From: Blattamonas nauphoetae
Lineage: Eukaryota; Preaxostyla; Oxymonadida
Length of the DNA stretch: 64,000 nt
Assembly: GCA_033064195.1 (NCBI GenBank)
Contig: JARBJD010000004.1
Coordinates: 620,001-684,000, forward strand
Reading direction: 5' to 3'
Shown here: piece by piece, positions 13,201 through 24,959 of the stretch
How positions within the stretch are numbered: position 1 is the first letter of the stretch
Layout of the letters: each line of letters starts with the position of its first letter
Notes under the pieces: generated by a model
Seen by the model: only the letters and a program-made list of their open reading frames with translations
What the model was told of the DNA's origin: nothing
Databases searched by the model: none
Translations under genes and position numbers: made by a program

Positions 13201-14429
13201 CACTGAGCGTGGAGACAGGAACGAGGCAGACGTCTCTCTCGCTTGTCTGCACAAGCTGTCGATTTTCAGGAAATGTTGTGTCAGAGAAAGGAGGAAGTGT
13301 TTGGATCTTGACTGATGACAAAGTCCAGTCTTGGAAGAACCCGACGAGACTTCTCCGAAACCACCCGATTGTCTTCACTGGCTGCTCGTTCCTCTCCGAC
13401 TCGTGTCCTCTGAAGCAGCAGTCACACCCGTCACCAACTTCTCGACAGCCTGGGAGAGATTGGGTGATTGATCCGTGCGGGTCAGCCCTTGTCGTGATCG
13501 GTGGAGAAGTCACACTACGACAATCACCACCCAACGCCCACTCTTTCATCACATCCGACGATTGCCTCGTTTCTGTCGATTCCTGCACGTTCACAAACTC
13601 GACCAACGGAACCGTGCAGGTCGTGGCTGGTGCATCTGTGTTTGTCAGCAATTCGCGATTCGTCGGAAGTCAGGCTCAGTTTGGGTCGTCGTCGTTTGAT
13701 CTGCATGGATCGTGCAGTTCGTCTGTTCTCATGCTCGACCTCTCCAACACACTCAACGCGGATGAAACCCTCTCTCAGTCACTTCTCTGTGATCAAACAT
13801 GTAAGAATCTAGTATCTCCAGCACCACAATCCAGATTCTCAAACACTTCTGCCAATCTCCATCCGTCACTTCGAGTCAACGCTCCTTCTTTCTATTCCTG
13901 TCAACTCCCAATGACGACCCCCATCACCACTAACATCACCACAATCCCAAAAGACAACTGGCCCATTCTTCCGTCAATGCGATTTGCCGGAAAGGATATA
14001 TACCCTTTTGCTCCGATTCTGAAAGTCGAGATCGAAAAGCGGGACGAACAAACAGCGTTGTCTCTCCCTCTTGAAGTCATCGTTTCCAGTGCCTCAATTG
14101 AGTTCATCTCTCATCCAACGAATCTCTCAGCATTATCCGCTTCGCCGCCTCGGAATCTCACTTTCCGGCTCTCTTCTGATGGTGGAATCTCATTCTCCAC
14201 TCTCCTTCTCACCATTCCCATCGTGAAGCCCCTGAATCTCACTGCTCTCATCTGGATCATCATCACAACGTCCATCGCATGCATGATCCTGATTCCTGTT
14301 GGGATTTATATTATACTCTGTATGATCCAACGAAGAAAGAATTCGAAACGGTGGAAGCGATTCACCAAAGTTACAGCCCTTAATCGTTCGGATAAGGAGG
14401 GATACCCGAACTACTCTTATTTTGATTGA
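7282..14429 (+). CDS. Giant beta-helix membrane protein
   Basis: Two exons (7282-7610 and 7649-14429, 38-nt intron with donor GTTTGT) give 2,369 residues. It starts with a signal peptide (MMSLVFIFSLLQLVWS). The ectodomain consists of a very long series of short repeats of the type 'hydrophobic-x-N/S-CxF-xxC-x-A/S-xxGGA', typical of right-handed parallel beta-helices such as polymorphic outer-membrane-protein-like repeats. Near the C-terminus lies one membrane helix (NLTALIWIIITTSIACMILI) followed by a basic tail of about 35 residues ending YPNYSYFD. It is probably a surface adhesin or receptor; the ligand is unknown. Unlike the receptor at 49-56 kb it has no kinase-like tail. Confidence 0.85.
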
Positions 14430-14632
14430 AGTCGGTGTGAGTTCACCGATTTCAGAATTTCCATCCTATTCATTGTTTATTTTCAGAACTGTGTGATATA
14501 TATTTTCATTTTGAGGATAATAGCAGAAATGAAGAGAGATAATCATGGAATGGTGCAAAGAAAAGAACATGGGCGTCTACAGTCCTTGTCACCCTCTGAA
14601 TATACTCTTACGACAACTAGCATCTTTCCAGG

Positions 14633-15247
14633 ATGATTTTAAATGGAATTTTCCTGATTTCGTTCATATTATTCCCATTAGCACTCCAAGTAGAGGAGGT
14701 CCAAGAAGACGATGATGACTGTGGAGAATCTCCACTCTCCAGTGTGATAGATTAACTTTCAGATGATAATTCAGCATGTTTATGTTGCCAGTTTCCGTTC
14801 AGCTCGAGATTCTCTCAGTGTTGTCCGAGTTATGGTGGCTTTGGATCCGGTGCCGCGCCTGCCTCTTGGAGAAACTTTCCAAATCGTTTCAATGGGGCAT
14901 ACGGACAAGAAAACGCAAATTCGGCCTTCGGAGGATGCGCAAGAGATGGTTATTCCGGAAATGCGAACTGCATTGGATTGACATCACAAGGGCAGAACGG
15001 GTGCGGTATGAGTAGCTCGGCTTACGACAACGAAACAGAGTTCGTTGATCTCACACTTGTAACTGTCACTCGGGCAAGGCTGTTTAATAACCGCAACACA
15101 GCAAGAACTGGACTCGGGAACAGTTTTGGTGAATCATGCGGGTATTCAAATGGAATGACTGGATCTCAGGGTGCACATGGTCTGAGTGGGTGGAGTCAGC
15201 TTGGGTGTGGATGTGAAGGAAGGGGAGGCGGGTATGGATACTGGTGA
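14633..15247 (+). CDS. Small secreted Cys/Gly/Asn-rich protein
   Basis: The ATG at 14633 gives a clear signal peptide (MILNGIFLISFILFPLALQ) followed by an acidic stretch (EEVQEDDDD). The frame stays open only if a 21-nt intron (14742-14762, GTGTGA...CTTTCAG, containing an in-frame TAA) is removed; the downstream exon then runs to a TGA at 15247, giving 197 residues. The mature part is rich in Cys, Gly, Asn and Ser (CLCCQFPFSSRFSQCC, CGCEGRGGGYGYW at the end), suggesting a disulfide-bonded secreted or surface protein. No family is recognised. Confidence 0.5.
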
Positions 15248-15433
15248 GCGAGAGTGGGTGTGGATGTGGAGGGAGAGGTGATAATGAACGTAGAAGATGT
15301 TCGACTTTGTTTTAGAAGAAGGGGGAATCCCTACATAAATTGAGTGGAAAAATGGAGCAATACGGACAATCTCTGCACTAAGATTTGTCCGAATGATCAT
15401 ACCCTTCATTTCTTTGTTTCAATACCGTCATTT

Positions 15434-16368
15434 ATGATTTTACGACTAATCTTTTCCTTTTTCACGAGATTCAATGCCTCTTCGACTCCCTCCAATTCAT
15501 TTGTCCCAATCAGCAACGAACCATATGTCTCGAAGGTTGTCGCCACAACCAATTCAAATGGGACACAACTGACGATACAGGGAGAGTTCCGGACAAATTC
15601 CATCGATGCAGTCTTTCTCTATAAACCATATTCCTTGAAAACCTTCACGATCCACCTCTCTTCCTACTTCACCTACGAAAAGAACTCGTCCACCTTCACA
15701 AAAGCGGAATATGGTCTCTCATATGGGACTAGATACTACCTTGATGATGTGAAAGATTTCTATGGGAGCATTCCTCTCGATCGTAATTTCTCAATCGTTT
15801 TGAAAGACCCCGAGTCCAAACCTACGAATAGCTATTACTGGATATATGTCATATCCGGGGTGGCCTTTATTATAACTTTACTGCTCGTTGCAATTTCGTC
15901 ACATTACCAGAAGGCCAAGAAAAAAGCGCAAGAAAATGTTTGTTCATCATTTTAAGTTTGATCGAGATTCTTATTTTAATCTCAGGTTATATCGTCATTC
16001 TTTCATTTTCTTTCTTCATAATCTTTTCTTAAACCTCTCCTCCCTTCACCGCCATCAAGAATTCTCGACTCCACGAAACACACACTCCAAGCTCATACTC
16101 AACCTTCGGCGCCCGCCCATCACCCACATCTATGTCTGCCAATTCACCAACTCCCATCAGATACGCTCCCCAGCCTTATCAACAACCTGTTGCCATACCC
16201 GCCGAATCTCCGCCAACTCGATCCAGTGTGCCGGACACCACTCAGAATCAAATATATTACCCGAGCACGGATATCCCGGAAACACTACCAACTTCCACTG
16301 CGACAACCGAAGAACACCAAACTTGGAATGATGGTTTACAGTTTCCAGCGACGTCATCAATTGAATGA
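15434..16368 (+). CDS. Single-pass membrane protein with Pro-rich tail
   Basis: Exons 15434-15937 and 16060-16368 join in phase (intron 15938-16059, donor GTTTGT, acceptor ATCAAG). A signal peptide (MILRLIFSFFTRFNASS) is followed by about 110 residues with beta-strand pattern that resemble one Ig/fibronectin-like repeat of the giant receptors (SKVVATTNSNGTQLTIQG, YGLSYGTRYYLDDV). A membrane helix (YWIYVISGVAFIITLLLVAI) precedes a basic stretch and a cytoplasmic tail rich in Pro, Ser, Thr and Gln. It may be a minimal relative of the receptor ectodomain. Function unknown. Confidence 0.6.
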
Positions 16369-16618
16369 GGCGTCCCCTCTCATATGTTTTCTGCTTTATG
16401 TGAAGATCTGGATTTGATCCTTCGAGAGTTCATGATTTGATTGTATTATTCCAACCCTTTTGTTAAACATCCAATCAAGAGTCTTATGGGTGGAGCCTCC
16501 TGTATCAACCTTTAACACTGAGGAGATGCTTATAGTTCATTTTTTATAACAATCCTTCTTCATGGTGCCTGTAGTCCAACCTCTCGAATTCAACCTCTTT
16601 CCATAATTGAAGAATGCT

Positions 16619-18802
16619 ATGATACAATCCCAGTCTAATTTTATTCTCAATCGATTTTCACAGTTTTCCGAAATCGAAGCAAGAAACACCATCCAATCTC
16701 TCTCACAGATTTTCGATGAATACTCGTTTGGTGACCCCCTCCGGAATCCTCCTGACGATGCTGGTGTTGCGAAGATGGACCTCGTCGCCAATATTGAAGC
16801 TCTTGACCTGGAAGAGTTGAATTCGATGTTTAAATTTTACACTGCTGTCCATAAGATCGTTGATTCCGCCAAAGATGCACATCTCCAGTTCACAGCACCT
16901 TGTGACCAAGTTATCCTGCAATACTTCCCATATGACCTCTCGATCGATACCACGGGCCCTCCAACCTTGGTTCTCCAGGAATTTAGTGCAGCCGATGGAA
17001 TCTCCGAAGAATCAAACAAGAAACTCGGATTTGATCTGATCGGAGCCAAAGTCCATAATATGTCCCTGAACGAAGAGTTTGACCCAACAAAAACACCATT
17101 CGACGTGCTATCAGATTGGGCAGAGGAGAATGTAGCTTTTGCGAAAAGGAGAACGAATCGCTTCAACCGAGCCATTTTCGATAATTTTGTGCTCAGAAAA
17201 GCTCTGAAACCTCAGACAAAAGAAGTCAAAATGATGGTCACTCTGGCAAATGGGGGGCAGAAAACAGTTACTGTGCCTTTTGGTGCTTATATAGCCACTG
17301 ATGAGTCCATCTCCATGTTCGGGACATTCTGCCCAAGAAAGTATGCGGACATTGAATCAACAAATCGAGCACCGGCTCTATCATTCGATGAAATTCACCA
17401 AAAGAACGAAGAGATTGTCCAGGATATGCTGTCTCTGACACGAAAACTCCGACCATCAACAATCCTCTCGTCCCAAACCCGACAATCCAACTCAGCTTAT
17501 TTCACACCCATTATCACATCTGAATACAGCATTACATCTGCTGTGATCCCCACAGAGAAGATCGGATATTTGCATATCGGCTCGTTTGGTCAAGATAAGT
17601 TTGGAACCGCTAAAGCGTTTGTTCAGTCTCTGAAAGGAATTATGGCCAAAAAATCTAAAAAACTTATTATTGATTTACGGGGGAATGGAGGCGGTGACGT
17701 AACACTTATGATTCAAATGCTGGAGCTCCTCTGGCCAAATCGAATTCCACACACGTTCCAACTCGATCACCAAGTCACAACGTGGCACGATATATACGAA
17801 GAATTTATGACTGCCCTTTCAAGTCCCTTTCTCGACCCAATTACATTCAAACCAAAGAACGTTACGCACAATTGTGTGGTGAAGAATTTCGAACACATTA
17901 ACGGAACAGGATACCGTCGACTTTACTCAGATCGCTATATTTTTGGAGGAGGAGATGATGTGATTCGGTCAACAGTCCAGAAATACTGGAGCAAAACTCG
18001 GCTCAAAAGAACGACCCCTCTCTTCGCCCCAGAAAACATTATCATGCTTACCGACGGACGGTGTGGATCTGCTTGTGGAATGTTCATCAAAACAGCACGC
18101 GGCCATCGATTGGGTCGTGTGGCGTACATGGGTGGCTATCCAATCGCCACAGAACCGACAGATATCGATATTGGGGAATTCAGTGGAGGCTCAGTGTTTT
18201 CTGCATCGCAAGTGGCTGCTGTTGCGGGAGCACTTGGTAAAGTGTCTCCAATTACACCGTTTCATCGAGAAACAATGGAAATGACGTTTACTCACACAAC
18301 TGCGTATTCCAACGAAAAAGGGAAAGAAAACGACATGTGGGAGTTTTCTCGGATGACTCCGTCGGTTGTGAAGAGACTGTACAAGAACGCTCCCACGACA
18401 AGCCAAGCTGACATGAAAGAACTCGTCGACCTCGTCAAAGACGAATTCGGGAAATGCGATGTTGGGATGTACCAACAAAGCTCAATATGTTCCCAACAGA
18501 ATAAAGACTACAATCTATTCGCTCATCCATGTTCCCCAGACACGTCAACATTCGACACCTCAACCTGTGTTGCTGCTGGATGTATTGATCGCTACTGGTC
18601 GGTTAACGGTGAATGTGTTGCTTCGCCTCTGTTTTCTCGGAAAGAAGTCGATCTCCGGTCATGGTGGGACAGATTTTGGTGGATCATCATCATTGCCATT
18701 GTCGCTGTCGTTGTTGTGATAGTCATCTTCAGTGTGGTGTGTTTATGCTGTTGTCGACGTCGAAGTCAAGGCAAGGGTGAACTGTACCAACAAATGCCAT
18801 GA
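16619..18802 (+). CDS. S41-family serine protease, membrane-anchored
   Basis: About 727 residues. The tail-specific protease signature is present: LIIDLRGNGGGD near residue 350 and TDGRCGSACGMF near 480, whose serine in GSAC is the expected nucleophile. Upstream lies a helical region and a beta-rich part (IGYLHIGSFG) typical of the S41 core. A Cys-rich segment near 620-680 precedes a C-terminal membrane helix (WWIIIIAIVAVVVVIVIFSV) and a short CCCRRR-rich tail. The protease domain should face outside or the lumen. No signal peptide is seen at this ATG; an upstream exon is likely, because a good acceptor (GATTTTCACAG) lies at about 16663. The substrate is unknown. Confidence 0.75.
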   Translation: MIQSQSNFILNRFSQFSEIEARNTIQSLSQIFDEYSFGDPLRNPPDDAGVAKMDLVANIEALDLEELNSMFKFYTAVHKIVDSAKDAHLQFTAPCDQVILQYFPYDLSIDTTGPPTLVLQEFSAADGISEESNKKLGFDLIGAKVHNMSLNEEFDPTKTPFDVLSDWAEENVAFAKRRTNRFNRAIFDNFVLRKALKPQTKEVKMMVTLANGGQKTVTVPFGAYIATDESISMFGTFCPRKYADIESTNRAPALSFDEIHQKNEEIVQDMLSLTRKLRPSTILSSQTRQSNSAYFTPIITSEYSITSAVIPTEKIGYLHIGSFGQDKFGTAKAFVQSLKGIMAKKSKKLIIDLRGNGGGDVTLMIQMLELLWPNRIPHTFQLDHQVTTWHDIYEEFMTALSSPFLDPITFKPKNVTHNCVVKNFEHINGTGYRRLYSDRYIFGGGDDVIRSTVQKYWSKTRLKRTTPLFAPENIIMLTDGRCGSACGMFIKTARGHRLGRVAYMGGYPIATEPTDIDIGEFSGGSVFSASQVAAVAGALGKVSPITPFHRETMEMTFTHTTAYSNEKGKENDMWEFSRMTPSVVKRLYKNAPTTSQADMKELVDLVKDEFGKCDVGMYQQSSICSQQNKDYNLFAHPCSPDTSTFDTSTCVAAGCIDRYWSVNGECVASPLFSRKEVDLRSWWDRFWWIIIIAIVAVVVVIVIFSVVCLCCCRRRSQGKGELYQQMP

Positions 18803-19202
18803 CATAAATATGTTTCTGTTGGATCCATCGCTCTTGATGGTTTCCTTCCACTGTTTGTATTAATCGAGAGTCACTCCGTCCAATTTTTGCAAATCCCAAT
18901 TAATGCGAACCATCAGTGACATGTCGAATTCTGTTGGAGTGGAGAGAGAGTTCTTGACATCAGGTAATCACAAAGATGATTTCATGATAAAAAGAGACCG
19001 AATTGAGAGAGTCTACCACATATTAGAACAGAATTGAGTTCAAATGAGAACAAAATCACACCGTAATGTGAAAGACATCAGATAATTCCTCCAGAAAGAG
19101 CTCGTTGACTGACACGTTTCGGAGAATAGTGGTTGCACTAAATCTTGGTGGGATAAACGCATCAGAAGGAGAGAAATTGGTTCGAAACAAACAAACAAGG
19201 AG
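18803..19202. other. Intergenic, nothing recognised
   Basis: This is the space between the convergent S41 protease and Swi5-like copy 1. No repeat end or coding pattern is seen. Confidence 0.5.
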
Positions 19203-19846
19203 TCAGTCTTCAAGAGAGAGGTCGTATCGAAGGTACAAATCTTTCACTGTCGTTCCTTCTTGCTCAGCTGATAAAAATATCATCAAAATCCAAATAATAG
19301 AAAACAATGCAAAGAATACCCAATTTTCCAAGTAGAATCTGGCCAGCATCTTTCAAGTCATTATAACGGTGAAGTTCGTCAATATACACTTGATGTGTCG
19401 ATGACCTGAAAGACTCTCCTGAAAATCACATCCATACCTTCCTTTCTCCGCCCTGAGTTTCTGCGTCTCATGTTGCACAATCTGATCATAAGAGAGCAAG
19501 AAGCGAGAAAAGTGATGAAAACGACGAATCAGACAGTCGATGAATTCTCGATCCAACTCTTCATCCAATCTGTGCAATGCACATCTCGTTTCACTCTCGG
19601 CCAAAAGAGTGTCACTTGACTGCCATCCACAAGATATTCATGCCAAAACAGTTCATTCGATTCGACCAGTGCTTTTCGAAGATCGTTCGATTGTTCGGGC
19701 AAAATGTGGCACTGTTCAGCAACATCATCAAAAGAAAGCGGATGTGAAGCTGAATTTATCACAGATATTGCCTGTTGGAGCGAGGTTTCCATCAACAGAA
19801 TTGATCGTGCCAACATTTTAGGATATCCTGCATCGATGACAATCAT
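19203..19846 (-). CDS. Swi5-like recombination mediator, copy 1
   Basis: The C-terminal exons join to DELHRYNDLKDAGQILLGKL + AEQEGTTVKDLYLRYDLSLE, followed by D and a TGA stop. This matches the conserved Swi5/Sae3 core (helical 'YN-E/D-LKD-GQ-LLGKLAE--G-T-K-LY--Y-L'). Swi5 partners with Sfr1 and loads Rad51/Dmc1 recombinases. Introns are 19406-19437 (32 nt) and 19268-19319 (52 nt). The upstream part (from the ATG at 19846) reads through a helical, winged-helix-like segment; continuity near 19605-19625 needs either a 20-nt intron (GTGACA...GCCGAG) or a frameshift. The N-terminal half is therefore tentative. The gene lies downstream of receptor 1, and its duplicate lies downstream of receptor 2. 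Confidence 0.6.
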
Positions 19847-20846
19847 GTTAGCTCACATGAACCGTATTGGTGGAAGGATGAGGAAAAAAGATTCATGTCG
19901 GGAATGTATTAGAAATGAGTTGAGAAGCGGAAAAAGAATAATCCATGGAAGGATGTGACAAACGAAACGTAAATGACGAAGAAACTGAGCCATCACGATG
20001 ACGGTTTGGAGAGAGAGAGGCGAGGATTGGAGGCGAGCACACAATCACAGTGATAAGTGTATGAACAAGCAAAGAAAGGACAGTCTAAGTGAACAAGCAA
20101 CAATTGGTGTGAGACAAGCAGCACACCAAAGGATAAATGAAAAAGGGCTCAGGACTGTCCAGAAAGAAGACGAGAAGACTGAAGAACGAAGGCACGTGTC
20201 AAAGATGGAGAAATCACATAACTGTGAAATGATGTCAACGAAACAAGAGGGCCGAATGGATGGGTGAGGAACACGCGATCTTTGATAAATCCTTGAATGA
20301 CATGAGGATAAAGATTGCGTGCACATCGTGTCTGTGTAATGTGTGTGAACAATCGGTATGGTGAAGTGGTGCCGTGGAGTGAGACGTAAGACAAGATTCA
20401 GTTGCATCGGATTTAGATGATGATGAAAAAAGCAACGTTGAATTTGAGTTGTTTGGGGAAGAGATGAGTGAAATGAGAAACACAAGTTCAACTGTCCTCA
20501 AATCAACAAGTCAATCACTCAATCTTTCAACACGGAACGAGCATGATAGGTGTTTCGTTCAACACTCCCATCATCGAGCTTACTCAAGTTGTGTCGTGCA
20601 GTGAGATGAACAAAAATAGTTGGTTGCATCAGATCGAGTTGATGATGGGATGAGGATTGTTGAATTTGAGTTGTTAGGGGAAGAGATGAGCGAAATGAGA
20701 AATTCAAATACAACTGTCCTCAAATCAACATGTCAATCACTCAATCGATCCACACAACGAGAATGTGATGTGATCCGCCTAAGTCTCCGATTGTCGATCT
20801 GACTCCTGTTGGGTCTGCTGATTCTGAAGACGATGTTCGAGATTGT
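19847..20846. other. Spacer between receptor 1 and Swi5-like copy 1
   Basis: Non-coding spacer shared with 48370-49149 next to receptor 2, which shows that the whole receptor-Swi5 unit was duplicated. Copy 1 contains an extra internal tandem duplication: about 20388-20520 and 20620-20760 are two diverged copies of a stretch present once at about 48930-49080. Confidence 0.6.
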
Positions 20847-22710
20847 TTAGGAGTCTGTCAGGTTGAGCACTGCTTGATTCTCCTTCACAAGCGTCGGGCA
20901 GTCGATTGAGGAGAGGCGAGTTTCGATGTCCTTCAGCGATGGGCGGTTCAGAGGGTCCAGCGAGAGGCAGTCGGAGATCAGCGAGATAAGCTCAGTCGGT
21001 CGCACTTCGTCCATCCGCGGAAGCACTCCAATCCCCACTTGCCGCTGTGCATTCACTCCATCCATCTCCCCGAACGGTATCTGCCCCGTCGTGATTTGCC
21101 ACAGGAGCAGGCCAAGCCGAAAAACCGTCACTTTCGATGTGTCAACTTCGGCCTTGCATTCGGCTTGCTCTGGCGGCTCCCAACGCTTCCCATCATCCAC
21201 AACTTTCTTCACGTTCTCCGAGTTTTCCGGTTGGTTTGTGCCACCCTGCAGTTCTGTCTCGCCAACATCGCTCATTCTCACACTGATATTGTCAAATTGG
21301 TCAACAAACACCCAAAACGGATTCAATTTCGTGAAAACCAGAGCGGTCGGTCGGAGTCGGTAAATTTGGTTGAGAGAAGCAACCAAATCACGCCTCATCT
21401 TCTTTCGGTCCAAAGGTGTGTTTTTGCCTGTCCCGTGAAGTCTGTTGTAAAGCGAGTCTTTCGCATTCACATGGCTTTCCTTGATCTCTTCACGCCCAAA
21501 CAGATCGGTTTCAACTTTCAGAACAGTGATCTGTCCAGGAATCACAACGTTTGATCGTGGTGGAGGAATCTTGTGTGTTGGGTCGCTCTGATCGGTTGTG
21601 GTGTGGGCAGACGAAGAATGGCGAGCTGTGGGATCGATGATTGTGCTCGCCATGTTTCCATATTCTTCCTCTTTCGCAATGTCCAGATCTTCAGGCGTGT
21701 CGACCATTTCTTCTTTTGCTTTCTTTCCAACCTCTTTCTTCGTGTTTCGTCGGCGACAGCACACAATGATGATGAAGATGATGAGGATGGCTGATGCGGC
21801 CAGTACAAGCACAAGAGGAAGCCACCATTTCATGTTCTCCTTCACTGACTGGGCCAGTCTCTCCTTCGATGTCGCCTGAACAAGGAATGTATCGGCTGTG
21901 ACTTGGTCGTTTCCGAACATCAGTCGACCACGCCATTCCAAATTTGTGTTCAACGATACTAATTTTGAGAGAGGAAGCTTGATGGCGATTAATGTTTCCG
22001 AAAAGGATGTGCATGAAGATTGGGTGAGTTCGAAGTTGTTGGATTTGCCTTCTCCCTTCTCTTTCGAAACTTCAAACACTTCCAGAAACAGTCCACATGG
22101 AATCAACGTTGACCCCTCAATTGTCACGTTGAATTGGCCAGCCTTCTTATCCAGAATGCTCAGAGAGGATTGGGAGAGTGTTGGGATAAACAGAGGCGAG
22201 TCAATCGGAGCGTTTTCACCACTCAACACACACTCCTCCATCGACATCCACGCTGATGGATACTCTTTCGATCCATCGCCTCCTTTTGGAATGCTGAAAA
22301 CAGCAATTTGTCCATCGTCCGAACAGTGGATGTTCCGATGGAATGATGGGAAGAGATCGAGCGAAGCGGAAGTGTCAGAGAAGGACGACGATGTGAGAGT
22401 CAGATTCCCTCCTTTCATGTTGATCACACCTCACGAGATGCGAGTGAACTTGTTGTCTGTGATGTTCAGCTCGCAGTCAGTCGTTTGGATGATTCCTGTC
22501 GACCACGAGCAGATGTCGGTGTTGGAGTTGGGAACAGTGCGTTTGTGTTTTTGGGTGATCAGACCATCTTTCAGGAGGACACCAGACGAACTAGCAGAGA
22601 GCAGAACGAACGACGAGAGAGGAGAGTCGAGAACGATGTCAACATTCACAATCTCCAGCGAGGCTGAAGTCATCACAATCAGTCCTGATCCTTCAGAGTG
22701 TGTCGCTGAT

Positions 22711-24685
22711 TTGGCCTGTTAAGCTGTGTCCAGTCGAGGTGGGATTGTCCAGTCCAATGTCCAGTCTCCTATTTGGGCGATGAGAGATCTGACCCATGAT
22801 ATTGGTTATTTGGCTCCGAACATATTTTCTCCGCAGGGATTGTTAAATGAACGATTTGTCGTTGTGTACATGAAATGCACCCCAAATAAAACCAATTGAA
22901 AGAAAAAGATATTTCAGTTTACAACTTTGCGAGGATCTGTACTGTTGATGTGAGATCTCGTATTCTTGCTGATATCTTGTTAGTTGGGCCGATATGTTCC
23001 TTTCCTCCCATGAATATAAAAACGCCGCTGCAGTTTATTCATTCTTATCTTTGTTGTGAACGACGTGCTGGGCAGCCACAATCGTAACATGTGCAATGAG
23101 GAGTGATGCAGATAACCAACACGGGGAAAGAACTGGAATGAGAGAGAAGAAAATGAATGAGGCATGCGGAATGACAAACAAGAGAAATGTGGACATCCGG
23201 AGGTGTCAACAACAATCTCGTTCAAAAGACATACTGACCCGACCATCAACCACAGAGGTGAAGAGAATCATCATCGACACTGAGTTTCCCGAAGTTAGAA
23301 GAGTTGTGCCGCAGTAACCCAACTCCTTGGAGAAATAGTTCGATGAGTCACAGACAGCCTTTTTGATTCCGCCAAGACAGTTACGCGGTACTTCTCTGAT
23401 GAATTGGTTCGAGCACACACAGCGTTGATACTTGTGGAGATGAGGGCTTGGGTGTGGTTGAGAGTGGACCTAAACATGATACCAAGAATCATCACAATTG
23501 CTGTGAATATCCGTCAAGGTATCCAGAATACAAATTCTTGCATTTGACTGCAATTCTTTGGAAATATGCGGATGATTCCAAACAGGAGCAGAGGCGTGTC
23601 CAGAACACAATCAATGGTGATCGAGCAGGTCAGCGCTCACCAATGCGTTTGGACAAATATATCTGGAAGATGAGGAAAAACTTGAAAGAGAACATACTGT
23701 AGAGGATGAATCTGTGCATACGAGCAGTAGAGATTCATATTCCAATGAAAAGAACTCATTCCCCCACATTGTGAGGAGTCATCATGCAATGAATCTCAGT
23801 TGCTATGAGAAGAGAAGAATTGAAAGAATGAGCAGAAGAAGCAAACAAACATTGATTAAGACAACAGGGAAGATATAAATGATCACACAGATCATCCCAA
23901 CGATTGACATAGCCGCAGAAGCGACCTGAATACAGAGAATATCGGATTCCACATCATAAATTGAAGAAACTCAAGTAAGTTGATCTCACCAGTGAAAAGT
24001 CACGTATCATCGAGGCAGAACTTTGAGGAAAGGATGCGAAACGAAGGCTGGAACAGAAAGGAATAAAAGAAGAATTTAGAATGAGAAATTCACACATTTG
24101 AGTTCAAGCATAGAGATTCGATGGTGATATCAATCGTGGGGTGAGAGATGTTGTGTCTGGGGAAGAATGAATGAATTCTAGATCTGTTGACTTTGCGTCG
24201 CGATTTATGACCCCACGGTATTTCAAAACCGAGACGAAGTCGCCTAGTATTCAAAAAAAAGTGAGAGAGACATGTGAACATCAAACCGTAATTGAGATGA
24301 GGATGTAACTCAATCCCTTAATAGGTGTCGATTGGACAGTCCAGGACTGGACAGTCCATTGGACTGTCCAATTTTGCCGACTCGTCAAAACCTCAATAAA
24401 CGGGATGCACTAATTGTGTAGACTTCAGAAAAAAAATTTCAGCGAAATGTCCAGTCACGTCCAATGACGTCCAATGGTGGGTGGATCAAGTCGAGATTCA
24501 CACTTGGCTAAATATGATCAAATTATCTCCATTTCGCTATTTCTTAAGTGATTATTGTCATTTCTTTGTGAAAATGATTGAATGAGTGAATTGAGGATGA
24601 GAGAAGCAAGTCTAAAAATGAATGTCCAATAGAGGTCGATTGTCCAGTCCAACATTGGCAACGTCCAATCCAATTAACATGCCAA
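22711..24685. mobile_element. TTGGC-ended DNA transposon, 8-bp TSD
   Basis: A 1,975-bp element flanked by TCGCTGAT on both sides (22703-22710 and 24686-24693); the uninterrupted site is seen in receptor 2 at about 51858-51866. The ends are TTGGCCTGTTAA and, inverted, TTGGCATGTTAA, with subterminal copies of GTCCAGTCCAA-type motifs. No transposase is present, so it is non-autonomous. The 8-bp duplication suggests the hAT (or P) superfamily, although the TTGGC terminus is not a classical hAT end. Another copy begins at 63944. Confidence 0.85.
22990..24270 (-). CDS. Possible spliced multi-pass membrane gene inside the element
   Basis: The minus strand of the TTGGC element contains exon-like blocks with good splice signals. 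One, after TATTCAG near 23933, encodes two adjoining hydrophobic helices (MSIVGMICVIIYIF and VCLLLLLILSILLF). Another near 23420-23230 encodes a Cys-patterned loop (CVCSNQFIREVPRNCL, AVCDSSNYFSKELGYC), and a further hydrophobic stretch lies near 23100. The order of helices and Cys-rich loop recalls tetraspanins. Exon joints are not all resolved, and no continuous model was reached. If real, this is cargo carried by a transposon. Confidence 0.3.
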
Positions 24686-24959
24686 TCGCTGATGACGGTA
24701 TCGTCAGAGTCGGCTCGGAGTTGCTTCCATGTGTCTCCAGAACATGCATCCCTTCCGAAACTGTCAGTTGAGACGAGAGTGTCGTGGAGTCGATGATCCC
24801 CAATGTTGGCCGAGAAAACGACAATCCCGTCACAATCTTCCATCCACTCTCAATTCTTGGGCAAGGACTTTCGAATGTCCCGCAAAACAGAGACGAGTCG
24901 GTCGATTTCGAATCAAGATGGATGAACAATTCTGTTGGACGATCGACTGTGTTGAATGA

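Larger units (their letters stand above)
20847..24959 (-). pseudogene. Receptor 1, C-terminal third (pseudogene)
   Basis: Homologous to 49150-52135 (receptor 2). In minus-strand order it encodes the end of the Ig-like repeats, the second beta-helix opening (DRPTELFIHLDSKSTDSSLF), [insertion 22711-24685], beta-helix 2, a membrane helix, a CCRRR stop-transfer and a pseudokinase tail ending VLNLTDS. The kinase-like part lacks a glycine loop and an HRD motif but keeps the C-lobe pattern (DCLSLDPLNRPSL). A TGA replaces a Ser codon after FTRIS near 22430, and the large insertion breaks the frame. The upstream two thirds of this gene now lie at 34468-40360 on the other strand because of the 31144-42520 inversion. 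Confidence 0.85.

Noticed and set aside
7282-14429. Numerous antisense and shifted frames within the beta-helix gene
   Set aside because: Shadows of a 6.8-kb continuous exon with clear repeat structure.
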